The translations under genes were made by a program, and so were the position numbers. The notes beneath the pieces were generated by a model, which made no database searches, was not told the DNA's origin, and saw only the letters and a program-made list of their open reading frames with translations. Shown piece after piece: positions 1-9,126 of a DNA stretch of 64,000 bases. Source of the DNA: Pirellula sp. SH-Sr6A (lineage in GTDB: Bacteria; Planctomycetota; Planctomycetia; Pirellulales; Pirellulaceae); contig NZ_CP011272.1 in NCBI RefSeq assembly GCF_001610875.1, positions 5,747,988 through 5,811,987 on the forward strand, given 5' to 3'. How positions within the stretch are numbered: position 1 is the first letter of the stretch; the number at the start of each line of letters is the position of its first letter.

Positions 1-16
1 CGAATGCGAAGGCCAT
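1..16 (-). CDS. Four-helix-bundle protein, first codons only (copy A)
   Basis: The window opens inside the first codons of a minus-strand gene whose ATG complement lies at 14-16. The bases are identical to the start of the intact four-helix-bundle (23S rRNA intervening-sequence-type) gene at 45678-46040, so the rest of this copy should lie to the left of the window. Confidence 0.6.
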
Positions 17-300
17 GGTTCTCTCGGGCGGTGGAGAAGGGATGGGCTAGAAGTGACAGACTGCTAGATGGGGCGTTGGATTGCAGCAATCGTGTTTGAC
101 GACGCTGCGGTTTTAGAAAGTAGTGAGTGGAACGTAGACCGAGTAGAGAGGGAGAAAGAAGATTTTGTAGTTGGATCGGTGTGAGGAGTGCGATGCAAAC
201 CTGCTCCGGTCCTGTTTTTCTACTATCTACTTTCTCCCCTCTACTCTCTATTCGCCAAAGGCGAATCGGGGTGACAGGACACCAGTTGAACTTTTTTGGG
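1..300. repeat. Long direct repeat, left copy (four-helix-bundle cassette upstream region)
   Basis: This stretch matches 46025-46324 almost base for base. I see only two or three differences, near the end. It holds the start and upstream region of a four-helix-bundle gene, a pyrimidine-rich tract (TACTTTCTCCCCTCTACTC), a short hairpin (ATTCGCC/GGCGAAT at 250-266) and the tail CGGGGTGACAGGACACC. Both copies have the same orientation, so recombination between them could delete or circularise about 46 kb. Confidence 0.9.
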
Positions 301-480
301 AAGCTACTCAACGCCTTGGCTGCGAAATGCTCAGAGATTTCGCTAGTAAGGGGCATGGATTCAAACGGTTACAGAACGAATAGGTTCAAATCTGAAGCAT
401 ACTGGCTCAAGTCCTCACTAAAGAGAAACCATAGGCTGGTCGACACGCGATGTGAGCTATTTATTTCGCAAGGGCAACCG

Positions 481-1272
481 ATGAGCCAAGAGTATAGAAG
501 TAGATACTGCAACAATTGTCAGAAGCAGGTTCGCGCAGAACGCCCAGGAACTAACCACATGCTTCATTTACTCTTGTCCATTTTGACAATTGGGCTTTGG
601 CTAATCTGCTGGCTTCTCGCTTGTATCAAGATTGGCGGTTGGCAGTGTCCAAACTGCGGAGGAAAGAAACTAGATCCTGGACCGAGCCCAACCCTTAACT
701 TCAAGAATCTATCGAGAACTTCGGGAACAGTGCGCCCGCTAGATGGTCTAGCTGTAATTACCCGATCGCAAGCTCCATCTTTGGACGAGGTCGAAATCAA
801 CGATGGAGAGAGAGAAAAAGCTATTTGGTTATTTGGTGCGCTCACGGGCTTCTTACTGGTCGCTTCACTCACTTCACGATTTTTGGGAGCAGCCGAAAAT
901 GAACAGACCATAAAAAATTCTGCACCAGAAATCACTCAAACTTCGTCGATTGAAAATAAAAGAATCAGTCCAATCAGCCATTTAGTGGAATCTTCCCCCA
1001 ACACAACCTGCCAGCTCGACAAGATTGGTGCATGGATCGTTTCGAAGAAATTCGTTTTGCAACAGATCAAATCGCCTGCAACTGCCGTCTTCCAAAATGC
1101 AAAAGCCGATCTGCTGGTCGTTGCACTTGAAGATTGTAGTTACCTAGTTGAATCATACTTAGATTCGGAGAATGGATTCGGAGCGAAGGTCCGCACGAGT
1201 TTCACAGTATTAGTCGAGTACGATCCCGTAAGTGAGCGCTGGACTCACCAGAAGACTACGTTTAGACACTGA
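481..1272 (+). CDS. Zinc-ribbon membrane protein, function unknown
   Basis: The protein has 263 residues and begins MSQEYRSRYC. An N-terminal zinc-ribbon is suggested by two CxxC pairs (CNNC and CPNC) flanking a first hydrophobic helix rich in Leu and Trp. A second helix (AIWLFGALTGFLLVAS) lies mid-protein, followed by a polar C-terminal domain of about 140 residues. The open frame runs back to 127, but that part translates the repeat shared with 46025-46324 and is not plausible protein. I chose the ATG at 481, preceded by AAGGG. I do not recognise the family. Confidence 0.6.
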   Translation: MSQEYRSRYCNNCQKQVRAERPGTNHMLHLLLSILTIGLWLICWLLACIKIGGWQCPNCGGKKLDPGPSPTLNFKNLSRTSGTVRPLDGLAVITRSQAPSLDEVEINDGEREKAIWLFGALTGFLLVASLTSRFLGAAENEQTIKNSAPEITQTSSIENKRISPISHLVESSPNTTCQLDKIGAWIVSKKFVLQQIKSPATAVFQNAKADLLVVALEDCSYLVESYLDSENGFGAKVRTSFTVLVEYDPVSERWTHQKTTFRH

Positions 1273-1418
1273 GCCAGTTGTTTTGGCCGTGGTGGGCGGC
1301 GTAACAATTCTCTTGAATAAAGTCCAAGGGGCCAACGTGTCACGTCCTGTTTCATCCGAAATGAGAAAAAATATAGCTAAAACATTCGACCTATGACTGG
1401 GATAATGGTTAGACAAAA

Positions 1419-3935
1419 CTATTTCTTCGTCGGGACACTGTACGAAGATCTAATACTCCCGGCATCGAGTCGATGGCTCGCAAGCAAACTTCCGATTTCC
1501 CCAGCGGTCCAGGATTCGGGAGCTTTGGCAGACAATGCAGCTGCGAAGGCACGCAATCGAGCGTGGAGTTCTTCCAATTTAGTTAAGGTCATTACTTCCA
1601 TGCTTGCTGGAGGATACGCTGAGTCCGACAACTTGGACGTCGGGTGTATCATCAGCAAAACGACCGGTGTATCCTTGCCGTACTCCTTGATGAACCAGTT
1701 GAGGCTATTTGACATCTGCTCAGCTTCATTTTGGTAAATCTCCTTCCTATCAAGTTCGACCTCGTTCTTGATTTCCGTTAGAAGGAAGCGATTATCAGGC
1801 ATCGCCCACAACGCGTCTGGTCCCTTGCCCAGTTCTTCCTCCGGGCGTTCGCTGGCAAAGCCAAGAATTTTTCCGAGGTGCTTCCATGCCTCCTCGAATC
1901 GCGAATGATTGACGCCGAATACGAGACTATTTGTGAGAGAGTCGATTGAAACCGTTATAGCATTCGGGTCCGTGTGTGATTGCACCCAGGAAAGGGTGTT
2001 TTGGGCCTGCAGCCCCGTTTTTGCAATTATCTTCTGATAGCGAACTCCAGCTATAGGGCGGAAAAGTAGCCTGTTCCATTGGTGAGCCTTGCGTTGCATT
2101 TCTTGAGCCCGGGTCGGATCGGCTAGCTGAATGTATGACGCGGCAATCTGCATGAACCAGCCTTTGTCAGACTCGGCGTCAATATTCCGGAGATCCAGCA
2201 CCTTTTGAAGGTACTCGCCGGCCTCAATGTAGCTGCCTGAGTGGACCAGAAGCGATGCTTCACGCTCTGCTTCTGCTATGTTCAACTTAACTGGGTCTTG
2301 AGTATTTGGAGTCAGCCCAACCATTTTTTTAGCATGGTAAGCCTTCCATCCTGGGTCACGATTGAGGCAACTCTTCATTAAACCTAAAAGCTTTTCGAGG
2401 GGCTTGCCTGTTTCGTCCTTCGACTGTTTAACGATCTCTTGGCCAATTATGAACTGCTGTTTCGTTTCAGGTGAGAAGAGATTGAGCCTTTCCTTTACTC
2501 CTACGAACTGCACAAGATGCGATCCGCACAATAGAACGACACAGTAATCCTTTCCGGACCTCACACCTCTGCCCAACCCTTGTTCAATATTCTGTGCAAC
2601 TCGACCGGTAACCAAGGTAGAGTCCGACCGAACCGAAGCGATGTGTTGCTCGTAATATGACTCCCCAGTTGGAACACCGTCGAGGACGAGGAGGCGACAA
2701 GCAGTATCGGGCAGATCGATCCCATCATACCGGTTCGCTAAAACAACGAAATTCCCCTGTGTCGTGCGAAGCTTCGCGACAGTTGCTCCGATCTCATCTC
2801 CTTGTGGAAGGATCGCACCAGCCTTAGTCCATCTCTCAGCGGCCTTGAATGATGGAACAAGAACAACAACATTGTGACCCTTTGATGCTACTGACTTACA
2901 AAGCGAAGGAATTTGAGCTTCCAAGGAGTTGTCGATCAGACTTGGAGCCAGAACCATACGCTCACCGATGTCACCAACAAGAGGAGGGCGGATTGGCGAC
3001 GCCGCAGCCGCTTTCGCGATTCCAAATTCCTTTAGTAAGATAGAATCGTCGATCAGTGTCGCAGATAGGAAGAAACGGCGTTTAGCTTTCGAAAAACTTG
3101 GTACGGATTCGATGGGTACTATATGAGGTGTTATTTCCAATTTCCTACCAGAAATGAAGCAGTGGCAGGTATAAAGGTTGTCCTTAATCAAGTCCCAGGC
3201 GAACGCCAGAGACGAATCTTCGCGGTGCTTGGCAAGAATCTTAGCAACGTCCTGTTGAAGGTCCATCCAAGCCCAATAAGGAACGGGCATGGTTGTCCAT
3301 GGATATCCTTGCTCAATCTCAGCAACTTTGCTGGAAGACTGTTCATTAAGGACAGACCTGAACAATCCAAAAATCTTGTTGTAACCCAATGTTCCGGCCT
3401 CCAGCGTGACGGTAACTGTTTCGCGGGCAAGAGATAGGCAACTGTGCGCATCGTCAACAAGAACGCCGCCAATCGTGACGGGCTGTCGATTGGAACCAGG
3501 GATGCCAAAAACCGATCGGCCGTTGAACAACTTCTTGAAGGTGGTTACGTAGATTGCTTCGCTGTTGAGGAATTCGTGCGGTAACTCAGTCGATGCGCCG
3601 TCGGATACAGCGGTAATACCTATTTCATGGGCTGTCTGACATACTTGATCCACAAGTTGCTTGTTGGGACAAAGGTAAAGGGCTGGTCCAATTTCCTCGT
3701 TCAATAACGATTGGAGCATCAACAGGCCCACAAGAGTCTTTCCGGATCCCGTGTTCATTTTGATGACGATGTCTCGTTCGTGACGGCGAGAATGCCAAGC
3801 CTTCAGTACTTCGCCTTGGACATCGCGAAGATAATCAAACTTCGTGTCTGACCTAGGTAAAGAATGGAAAATGTCTGAAGGAACTACAGGAACTGGTGAG
3901 ACGTCCTCACTAAGCAACTTGCTAAAATTGACCAT
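1419..3935 (-). CDS. DEAD/DEAH superfamily 2 helicase with C-terminal PD-(D/E)XK nuclease site
   Basis: The protein has 838 residues. The helicase core shows Walker A TGSGKT (62-67), a DDAH box (161-164), SAT (291-293), a motif V-like NRYDGIDLPD (401-410) and motif VI QGLGRGVRSG (452-461). The region around 550-690 is helical. A restriction-endonuclease-type site follows: GPD (705-707) and EIK (721-723). It should be an ATP-driven nucleic acid translocase joined to a DNA-cutting domain. It is the third minus-strand gene after the Argonaute and nuclease genes, 133 bases downstream, so it may belong to the same defence locus. That link is inferred from position only. Confidence 0.8.
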   Translation of the reverse strand: MVNFSKLLSEDVSPVPVVPSDIFHSLPRSDTKFDYLRDVQGEVLKAWHSRRHERDIVIKMNTGSGKTLVGLLMLQSLLNEEIGPALYLCPNKQLVDQVCQTAHEIGITAVSDGASTELPHEFLNSEAIYVTTFKKLFNGRSVFGIPGSNRQPVTIGGVLVDDAHSCLSLARETVTVTLEAGTLGYNKIFGLFRSVLNEQSSSKVAEIEQGYPWTTMPVPYWAWMDLQQDVAKILAKHREDSSLAFAWDLIKDNLYTCHCFISGRKLEITPHIVPIESVPSFSKAKRRFFLSATLIDDSILLKEFGIAKAAAASPIRPPLVGDIGERMVLAPSLIDNSLEAQIPSLCKSVASKGHNVVVLVPSFKAAERWTKAGAILPQGDEIGATVAKLRTTQGNFVVLANRYDGIDLPDTACRLLVLDGVPTGESYYEQHIASVRSDSTLVTGRVAQNIEQGLGRGVRSGKDYCVVLLCGSHLVQFVGVKERLNLFSPETKQQFIIGQEIVKQSKDETGKPLEKLLGLMKSCLNRDPGWKAYHAKKMVGLTPNTQDPVKLNIAEAEREASLLVHSGSYIEAGEYLQKVLDLRNIDAESDKGWFMQIAASYIQLADPTRAQEMQRKAHQWNRLLFRPIAGVRYQKIIAKTGLQAQNTLSWVQSHTDPNAITVSIDSLTNSLVFGVNHSRFEEAWKHLGKILGFASERPEEELGKGPDALWAMPDNRFLLTEIKNEVELDRKEIYQNEAEQMSNSLNWFIKEYGKDTPVVLLMIHPTSKLSDSAYPPASMEVMTLTKLEELHARLRAFAAALSAKAPESWTAGEIGSLLASHRLDAGSIRSSYSVPTKK

Positions 3936-4068
3936 GCTTTGCCTTCTAAACTTCGTTAGATCAAAAAAATAATTCTACTCTACATCGGATAGAGTAGCTG
4001 TCGTCCAGGTTCGGGGGCCAATTTACCGAATTGAGAACTCGCTTTCCAATTCGCGACTAATTCACCGA

Positions 4069-5337
4069 TTATGCACTTTTGTCCGAAATTTCTCCTGTAT
4101 TGATGTTTGATTCGCAAGCTTCAAATGTCACCATACTCCCGGGTTTTGAAACAATAATCGCATCAGCGACACCGCTAATCTGTCGAAGTCCTTGGATCAT
4201 CTCCTCGTGATATTCGGTACGCCGTGAGTCATCCCAGATGAAGGAAATCAGCTTGTCGTACTTCGAGCCTGGTACGAGGTAGAGACTTGCATCCTGCGCT
4301 ATCTGCTCAACCATTTTCTTGGGCGGATCGCTCGAGCGCATAAACTTGGCTTCAACGATCAGACGAAGGGAAGGCAAGCCAATGTCTGCCCTCGGTTGAA
4401 CTGGACCGACCTTCGGCGTTGAGTCTTCATCGACAAGGTTAGGGTGCAAGGGGGCCAAAACTAGCCAAAGCATATTCTGAACGTGGTATTCATTTTCAAT
4501 ATGCCATTGCCTAGCAGCTGGTGCTGTTCGGGTCCGAGGATTGCTTTCCCAAGTCCATTTTTTCAAGCCTGATGGGATTCGTCGAAGCACCTCGGCGACA
4601 TCTGTGGCGTTCACGGCATGGATATCACATGTTGGACGCTCTCGCTTGATCCAATCCAATGCGGCAAGTCGGATGGCCGCACGAGCATTTCCGATTCCCG
4701 TTATCGACGAACTGCGAACGAAGTCAAGTACAAGTTGTTCGTCTTCGGAGCTGATCGCTCCGATTCCACGAGAACTAAGTGCTACCCGAACAGCGGCAGC
4801 CTCTTGGCAATCAACACACCTTCGGTTCCAACTCGCAGCTGTTTGTTTGGCGATACAGTCGAGAAGCCAATCTTGCCATGATTCGAGCCCCAAACCTTCA
4901 GCAGTTGCCTCGCGACACTTGCGAAGCCAATTACATGTATTTTTCCAGATTGCATCGTCGCCGGTCGCTTTAGCTCCAAGAACTAAGGATCCAAGCGCCA
5001 CGCCGTTCATACAGAAACCCATCGGCGTTCCCGCAACAACGGGCTCTCTATTTATCGTCACATTTAAGCCAGCGACTAGGGCTTCTCTTTCTTGGGGAGA
5101 AAGCGCGCGAACCTGTGCTGCCAGTCCGAGGACAGCGACGTGGGCGAAGCTCCTCTCGGCTCCGGCGACGTTAACCGCATCAGATACTGCTCTTTCTATG
5201 CTTACTCCAGGAATAGCATTGGGACAGAGCCAAGCTACAAACGCCTCATGCAGATCGCTGCGTCCTGCAACCGTTGCGATCTCGCGAGTTAGCGTTTGAC
5301 GTGCATCTTCAATCAGGATGGTGTGAACGCTACTCAT
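4069..5337 (-). CDS. Argonaute-associated PD-(D/E)XK nuclease
   Basis: The protein has 422 residues and starts MSSVHTIL. Its ATG overlaps the Argonaute stop codon as ATGA (5334-5337), which sets the start and indicates translational coupling. The frame extends further upstream to 5490, but that part lies inside the Argonaute gene. The N-terminal 260 residues are mostly helical and unassigned. The C-terminal domain has a nuclease core: E281/E283 in HIENEYHVQ, D318 in RADIGLPS and E329-x-K331 in IVEAKF, followed by a QIAQDASLY helix. In long-B Argonaute systems (Song et al. 2023) a partner nuclease acts as effector once the Argonaute senses foreign nucleic acid. I infer the same role here. Confidence 0.8.
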   Translation of the reverse strand: MSSVHTILIEDARQTLTREIATVAGRSDLHEAFVAWLCPNAIPGVSIERAVSDAVNVAGAERSFAHVAVLGLAAQVRALSPQEREALVAGLNVTINREPVVAGTPMGFCMNGVALGSLVLGAKATGDDAIWKNTCNWLRKCREATAEGLGLESWQDWLLDCIAKQTAASWNRRCVDCQEAAAVRVALSSRGIGAISSEDEQLVLDFVRSSSITGIGNARAAIRLAALDWIKRERPTCDIHAVNATDVAEVLRRIPSGLKKWTWESNPRTRTAPAARQWHIENEYHVQNMLWLVLAPLHPNLVDEDSTPKVGPVQPRADIGLPSLRLIVEAKFMRSSDPPKKMVEQIAQDASLYLVPGSKYDKLISFIWDDSRRTEYHEEMIQGLRQISGVADAIIVSKPGSMVTFEACESNINTGEISDKSA

Positions 5338-7667
5338 AGAAACCATCTTCCTTCTCCGATCCGCCCGACCAGATGAATGGGATTCCATTGCGGCACAGTG
5401 GAAAGATTTCCTAGAAGTCGTGCGATCAACTCCGAATACTGGATCGTTACTGGAAGTGGCGAAGGGAAATAACTTCGCCATGAATGACACGCAAACGTGT
5501 TAACTTGACGGGTGAGGTAGGTCATGTCGTTAAACGTAGATCCTCGACCCAACCGCAATATGACGGGACGAGGCATTCCGTCTGATACCTGTTTAACATC
5601 CTTCGGCCCGGTAAGAGTCATTAAGATCTCGTGTCCGGATAATCGTAAGAAGCGTCCCCGCTCCGGCGCATAGACTCCTTTCATACCATTCTTGCCATCG
5701 TACGCAGGTTCACCTTCTTGGGATTGGTCGAACAACAGTAAGGGATGCTCCTCAACGACATGTAAAAATGCGTACTCGACGTCGTAATCACCAAGGCTTG
5801 CAATGAGTGCTTTGACTGCTTCTTCCTCAGCTTCCTTTAGCGGCTTGAAGGCGTGAAATACGAGTCGAACGTGTTCCTTTGGCTGCCATCCCATGTTCTT
5901 GGAAAGTCGCTCGATCGTATTTTTCAACGATACCAGCAATTCATCTGCGTAGTCCTCGAATCGTACAGCCCTGGACAGTGTTGAGAGACAGTAGTTGCCA
6001 TCTCCACTGAAAACTGTGGTTATCCCGACAACACGCTGAGTCTCGCCGAGCCTGCCCTCAGTGATTTGCGCACTACCCATGCCGACCACGAGTTCGTGTG
6101 CAATTGGCAGATGTGCCCTCACAAGCCATGGGACACCTCCAAGTTTAGCGTAAGTCGCGAGCGCCATATTGTTCAGTACATATTGCAACCTGCTGTCGGG
6201 AATTTCTGTTGTCTCGATCTCAAACTCCTGGACCGGAATCTGAAGACTCATGAATTCCGCTTTGGTGACTAGATAGGGGCTATTGCTACCCCGCAGTTCG
6301 TGAAATCGCTCTTCGGTCTCTACAAGAGCTAGGTCGTATCGGAAGTTCTGCTCACTTTGCGCCGCGGCAGCGCGGTACACTGCTTTTTGATAAGCATGGG
6401 CAGTAGGTCCATCACTCTCGTAAAAGTCTGTCGTAGCATCCTCAAGCGCGTACTTTCGAATTAGTCCCTTGGCAAATGGCGATCGATTGGATCCCGGAAT
6501 GGAGATTCCTCGTAGAAATTTGCGTATAAATTGTTCAACGCGACCCTTGTGATTCCTCTGGCAAACAACACAGATTCTTGGACGTGTTGGAGTAAACGTT
6601 GGTGCAGAATACGGGCCAAAATTTTCCATGCCACGATCGTGCCATGTGTCAGTCTTCCCACCAGACGGATCAAAAACATACGCAACCGATGGTGCCTTAT
6701 CGATGCGAGGAAAATTTCGACCATTGTCTTGCGACAGAAAAGAGCCAGTATGGCATCCAACACCTGGAGCGACTTCCAGTCGACGATCGGAAAAATATTT
6801 GCAAGTCGCTCGAAGTCGTTCAAAACGCGATGGACCGGTGTAAAAATTCTCAAGTAAGCCCCGTAATCGTTCGAGCGTGGCACCCGCCAAGTCTCCTAAA
6901 GCGTGTCGGACGAGCGGCTCGAACGCTGCCGCTTCGATTTGGACTTCATCAGGAGCGACATTGTCTTCGTTGTCGCGGTGATCGCTCAGAATCAACCTTT
7001 CAGCATCAATTCGATCGACACGACCGGCCAATCGGAATCGTGGTTGGATTCGTGAATCAGTCGATAGGACTTGCCGACCTACGTAATAGCCTTGGATATC
7101 AAAACCATCAGCGAGAAGTTCTTTACAGGTACGTGAAATCCTTCGCCGAGTGAATACGTTCAGGCAAAGACCCACAAAAGGCTCTTGCTGGTCAAAATGA
7201 AAAACTCGCACGTCTGCCTCAAACATCGGGCAAACATTAAGCCAATTCGGACAATCGACACCATCTGGAACCGCTTTCGAGAGAAGGTTTTCCCGTGATT
7301 CATCAGCGAGGAACGTAACTGGCCGAAAGTCATACACCTTACGCGGCATGGCGTATAAATGGCTTATTAGAGCGTTTCGCATCATGGAAGCTGCAAGTCC
7401 TAGTTCTTGCTTGAACGTAATGTTCTTGAAGCTGTCACCAATGGAAGGAGCATCCGCAACGAAGGCTACCGCCTCAATCTTTGATCCGTTCGTCCTGCGA
7501 AACACGTGTGTCGAACCATATTCAGCTCTAAGTGCTGCGAGCTGTTCCGCATTTTCATATGGCAATAGCCCGACGCGGACCTCAGTGTCGTCGAATACAA
7601 CTCTGGCAATGTTCAGACTAAATTTTGCCGCAGCGTGAGACCTCTGCGATCTAACGGTTTTTGACAC
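5334..7667 (-). CDS. Prokaryotic Argonaute, long type, catalytically inactive PIWI
   Basis: The protein has 777 residues, the length of a long pAgo. The MID domain lies at about 440-520, with a 5'-phosphate-pocket-like SPYLVTK (463-469) and IPVQ (477-480). PIWI runs from about 525 to the end. The strand that normally holds the first catalytic Asp reads VVGMGS, with Gly at 531. The strand usually ending in HRDG reads FHAFKPL (604-610). The C-terminus shows the family pattern STFNDMTYLTRQ...SWRSYFPS and ends RWFL. The catalytic tetrad is therefore absent, as in long-B pAgos that guide a partner effector. The protein probably binds a guide and detects plasmid or phage nucleic acid. It is the first gene of the cluster. 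Confidence 0.9.
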   Translation of the reverse strand: MSKTVRSQRSHAAAKFSLNIARVVFDDTEVRVGLLPYENAEQLAALRAEYGSTHVFRRTNGSKIEAVAFVADAPSIGDSFKNITFKQELGLAASMMRNALISHLYAMPRKVYDFRPVTFLADESRENLLSKAVPDGVDCPNWLNVCPMFEADVRVFHFDQQEPFVGLCLNVFTRRRISRTCKELLADGFDIQGYYVGRQVLSTDSRIQPRFRLAGRVDRIDAERLILSDHRDNEDNVAPDEVQIEAAAFEPLVRHALGDLAGATLERLRGLLENFYTGPSRFERLRATCKYFSDRRLEVAPGVGCHTGSFLSQDNGRNFPRIDKAPSVAYVFDPSGGKTDTWHDRGMENFGPYSAPTFTPTRPRICVVCQRNHKGRVEQFIRKFLRGISIPGSNRSPFAKGLIRKYALEDATTDFYESDGPTAHAYQKAVYRAAAAQSEQNFRYDLALVETEERFHELRGSNSPYLVTKAEFMSLQIPVQEFEIETTEIPDSRLQYVLNNMALATYAKLGGVPWLVRAHLPIAHELVVGMGSAQITEGRLGETQRVVGITTVFSGDGNYCLSTLSRAVRFEDYADELLVSLKNTIERLSKNMGWQPKEHVRLVFHAFKPLKEAEEEAVKALIASLGDYDVEYAFLHVVEEHPLLLFDQSQEGEPAYDGKNGMKGVYAPERGRFLRLSGHEILMTLTGPKDVKQVSDGMPRPVILRLGRGSTFNDMTYLTRQVNTFACHSWRSYFPSPLPVTIQYSELIARLLGNLSTVPQWNPIHLVGRIGEGRWFL

Positions 7668-8106
7668 GATTACCTTTCTTCAGGGGTAGGATCCGCATAA
7701 TCACTTGGTCGAGTCCGTCTGCGAATTCGCGTTTCAATGGATCATAAACCGTCGAATGCTACGGCGAAATTCAAAGATACCGACACACGTTAGAAATGGC
7801 AAAATCGATTGTCTAGTAGCTCAGGAATCACTTGTCGCGATTTCACGACGATTTTCTATGATTTTGAAGCAGATTGCACGTAGTCGATCCTGAATCAAAA
7901 CTGCGCCGAATGAATCATCGGCAACTTTTTATTCTCCTATCAGAATCCCAACGTGTTAGCCCTTCTGGTCAAGAATCTTTGCGTTTCAACGGTGCTAAGA
8001 GACGCGTTCAAGTGCCACTTCGAGTGCGTGATTCGAGACTGCCTGATCCGGTCCACGTACAATCAGGAAATCAGATTAGCCTGATTCTATCGCACAACCA
8101 GTCCAA
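7668..8106. other. Intergenic region between Argonaute gene and small-ORF array
   Basis: This interval must hold the promoter of the minus-strand Argonaute cluster and that of the plus-strand small-ORF array. Open frames at 7705-7893 and 7874-8110 have no clear ribosome binding site or recognisable protein. I see no gene here. Confidence 0.5.
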
Positions 8107-8148
8107 TTAGCTTTTCCCCGGCTAGCGAAAGATAAGGGGACCCCCTCG
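8107..8148 (+). promoter_or_regulatory. Leader motif copy 1 (riboswitch-like)
   Basis: Core: CTTTTCCCC, GGCTAGCGAAAGATAA, GGGG, ACCCCC. The 5' CCCC (8116-8119) can pair with GGGG (8136-8139), and GGGG can instead pair with the following C-run (8141-8145). Other copies keep the loop GGCTAG..GAAA.ATA while stem bases change together. It lies 89 bases before a 50-residue ORF. Confidence 0.65.
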
Positions 8149-8236
8149 ATTTCCAGCAACGCACTCTAGACGCGAGCGTATTTCGCTCAGGCAATCCTGC
8201 CTGGGCGCAATGCGTTACGTAACATGGAGATGCGTT

Positions 8237-8389
8237 ATGAAAACCTGGAAAACCTGGTGGTGTGACTTACCAATCGTCGGCAGCAAGGACGAACTCGAGT
8301 TCTTGTTGGCACTCATCCAGCATGCTGTTTCGATTTTCCTGATCTACTGCACGATCTGGGGAATCGCAGTGTACTTGTTGCTACTTTAG
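8237..8389 (+). CDS. Small membrane protein 1 of the tandem array
   Basis: The protein has 50 residues. It begins MKTWKTWWCDLPIVG, has a polar stretch SKDELE, then one hydrophobic helix running to the C-terminus (...YCTIWGIAVYLLLL). A GGAGATG motif lies upstream, and an identical or nearly identical gene exists at 45342-45494. It sits between a leader motif and a strong terminator, so it is probably its own transcription unit. I do not recognise the family. Conservation of both the leader and the protein between the copies argues for a real gene. Confidence 0.65.
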   Translation: MKTWKTWWCDLPIVGSKDELEFLLALIQHAVSIFLIYCTIWGIAVYLLLL

Positions 8390-8396
8390 GTTGTCA

Positions 8397-8421
8397 GGCT
8401 TCCCTTCGGGGAAGCCATTTT
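8397..8421 (+). terminator. Rho-independent terminator after small ORF 1
   Basis: Perfect 8-base stem GGCTTCCC/GGGAAGCC with a TTCG loop, followed by ATTTT. Confidence 0.8.
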
Positions 8422-8455
8422 GAAATTCGATCGCCATCACGCTCGTCCGACATAA

Positions 8456-8497
8456 CTCTGCTTTTCCCGGCAGGCTAAACATAAGGGAAACCCTTCG
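8456..8497 (+). promoter_or_regulatory. Leader motif copy 2
   Basis: CTTTTCCC, GGCAGGCTAAACATAA, GGG, AAACCC. The stem has shrunk to CCC/GGG and the 3' arm likewise reads CCC (8491-8493). It precedes small ORF 2 and is followed by a long GC-rich hairpin (CGCCCGCC/GGCGGG, about 8540-8563). Confidence 0.65.
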
Positions 8498-8592
8498 TTT
8501 TTGAACCGCAATCAGCCACCCAAGCAGCCACCATTCGACACGCCCGCCAATTCCGGCGGGTGTGCAGAGCAGTGACAACCAAGGAGGGCTGA

Positions 8593-8745
8593 ATGCGAAA
8601 TCGAAGTTATGCGAAGGGACAGAAAAAACCATGGATGAGCGACTACGAGCGTAGATATTTGCGGCAAGCATTGGCACAGGGAACACTTATCCTGATGTTT
8701 TTCTTCGTCGTGATGCTCCTCGCGTTTGTTTCGCTTCACCGATAG
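8593..8745 (+). CDS. Small membrane protein 2 of the tandem array
   Basis: The protein has 50 residues: a basic, Tyr-rich N-terminal half (MRNRSYAKGQKKPW, then DYERRYLRQALAQG) and a C-terminal hydrophobic helix (LILMFFFVVMLLAF) ending SLHR. AAGGAGGG at 8581-8588 is a near-ideal ribosome binding site and fixes the start. A decayed relative lies at 36360-36450. The family is unknown. The architecture of cationic head plus one helix resembles small regulatory membrane peptides, but that comparison is only structural. Confidence 0.65.
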   Translation: MRNRSYAKGQKKPWMSDYERRYLRQALAQGTLILMFFFVVMLLAFVSLHR

Positions 8746-8752
8746 GTTTTTT

Positions 8753-8775
8753 GGTTCCCGCAAGGGGACCTTTTT
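8753..8775 (+). terminator. Rho-independent terminator after small ORF 2
   Basis: Stem GGTTCCC/GGGGACC (one G-T pair) with a GCAA loop, then TTTTT. Confidence 0.75.
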
Positions 8776-8819
8776 GATCCAACTCCCGAATCGGTTCACG
8801 CCGAATCGGTCCGACTCAA

Positions 8820-8862
8820 CTAGCTTTTCCTCGGCTAGAGAAACATACGAGGAACTCCTCAC
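8820..8862 (+). promoter_or_regulatory. Leader motif copy 3
   Basis: GCTTTTCCTC, GGCTAGAGAAACATAC, GAGG, AACTCCTC. The 5' arm CCTC (8829-8832), the middle GAGG (8849-8852) and the 3' arm CTCCTC (8855-8860) all differ from copy 1 in step, which keeps both alternative pairings possible. Confidence 0.7.
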
Positions 8863-8960
8863 TCCGAAACCCTTCTCGACTCCATCACCAACGGGCTTCC
8901 GAATGGCTGGCTGCAAGCCAGTCATCAGGCAGTCATACCTGGTAACAATGGAGAAATGAG

Positions 8961-9110
8961 ATGAACGCTCAGAGAAGGGCACAACAGATTGAGAAGTGGC
9001 ATGAACATCAAATCAGAAAACATCAGCTAGCAGCGTTTAAGCGACTCTACTGGCAGCTTCTACTTTTCTTGGTCGTTTACACGATTGCGATCGTAGAGAT
9101 GATCAGCTGA
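8961..9110 (+). CDS. Small membrane protein 3 of the tandem array
   Basis: The protein has 49 residues: a highly charged N-terminal helix (MNAQRRAQQIEKWHEHQ) and a C-terminal hydrophobic helix (WQLLLFLVVYTIAIVEMI). A GGAGA-type ribosome binding site lies before the ATG. It shows no clear sequence match to small ORFs 1 and 2 but has the same length, topology and unit layout. Function unknown. Confidence 0.55.
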   Translation: MNAQRRAQQIEKWHEHQIRKHQLAAFKRLYWQLLLFLVVYTIAIVEMIS

Positions 9111-9126
9111 CTTGCCATTCATGCCC

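Noticed and set aside
127-480. N-terminal extension of the open frame leading into the zinc-ribbon membrane protein
   Set aside because: Most of this stretch translates the non-coding cassette repeat also found at 46150-46324. The ATG at 481 begins the recognisable zinc-ribbon protein.
4541-5299. Long plus-strand open frame
   Set aside because: It is antisense to the Argonaute-associated nuclease gene, has no start signal and low-complexity Ser/Ala/Arg composition.
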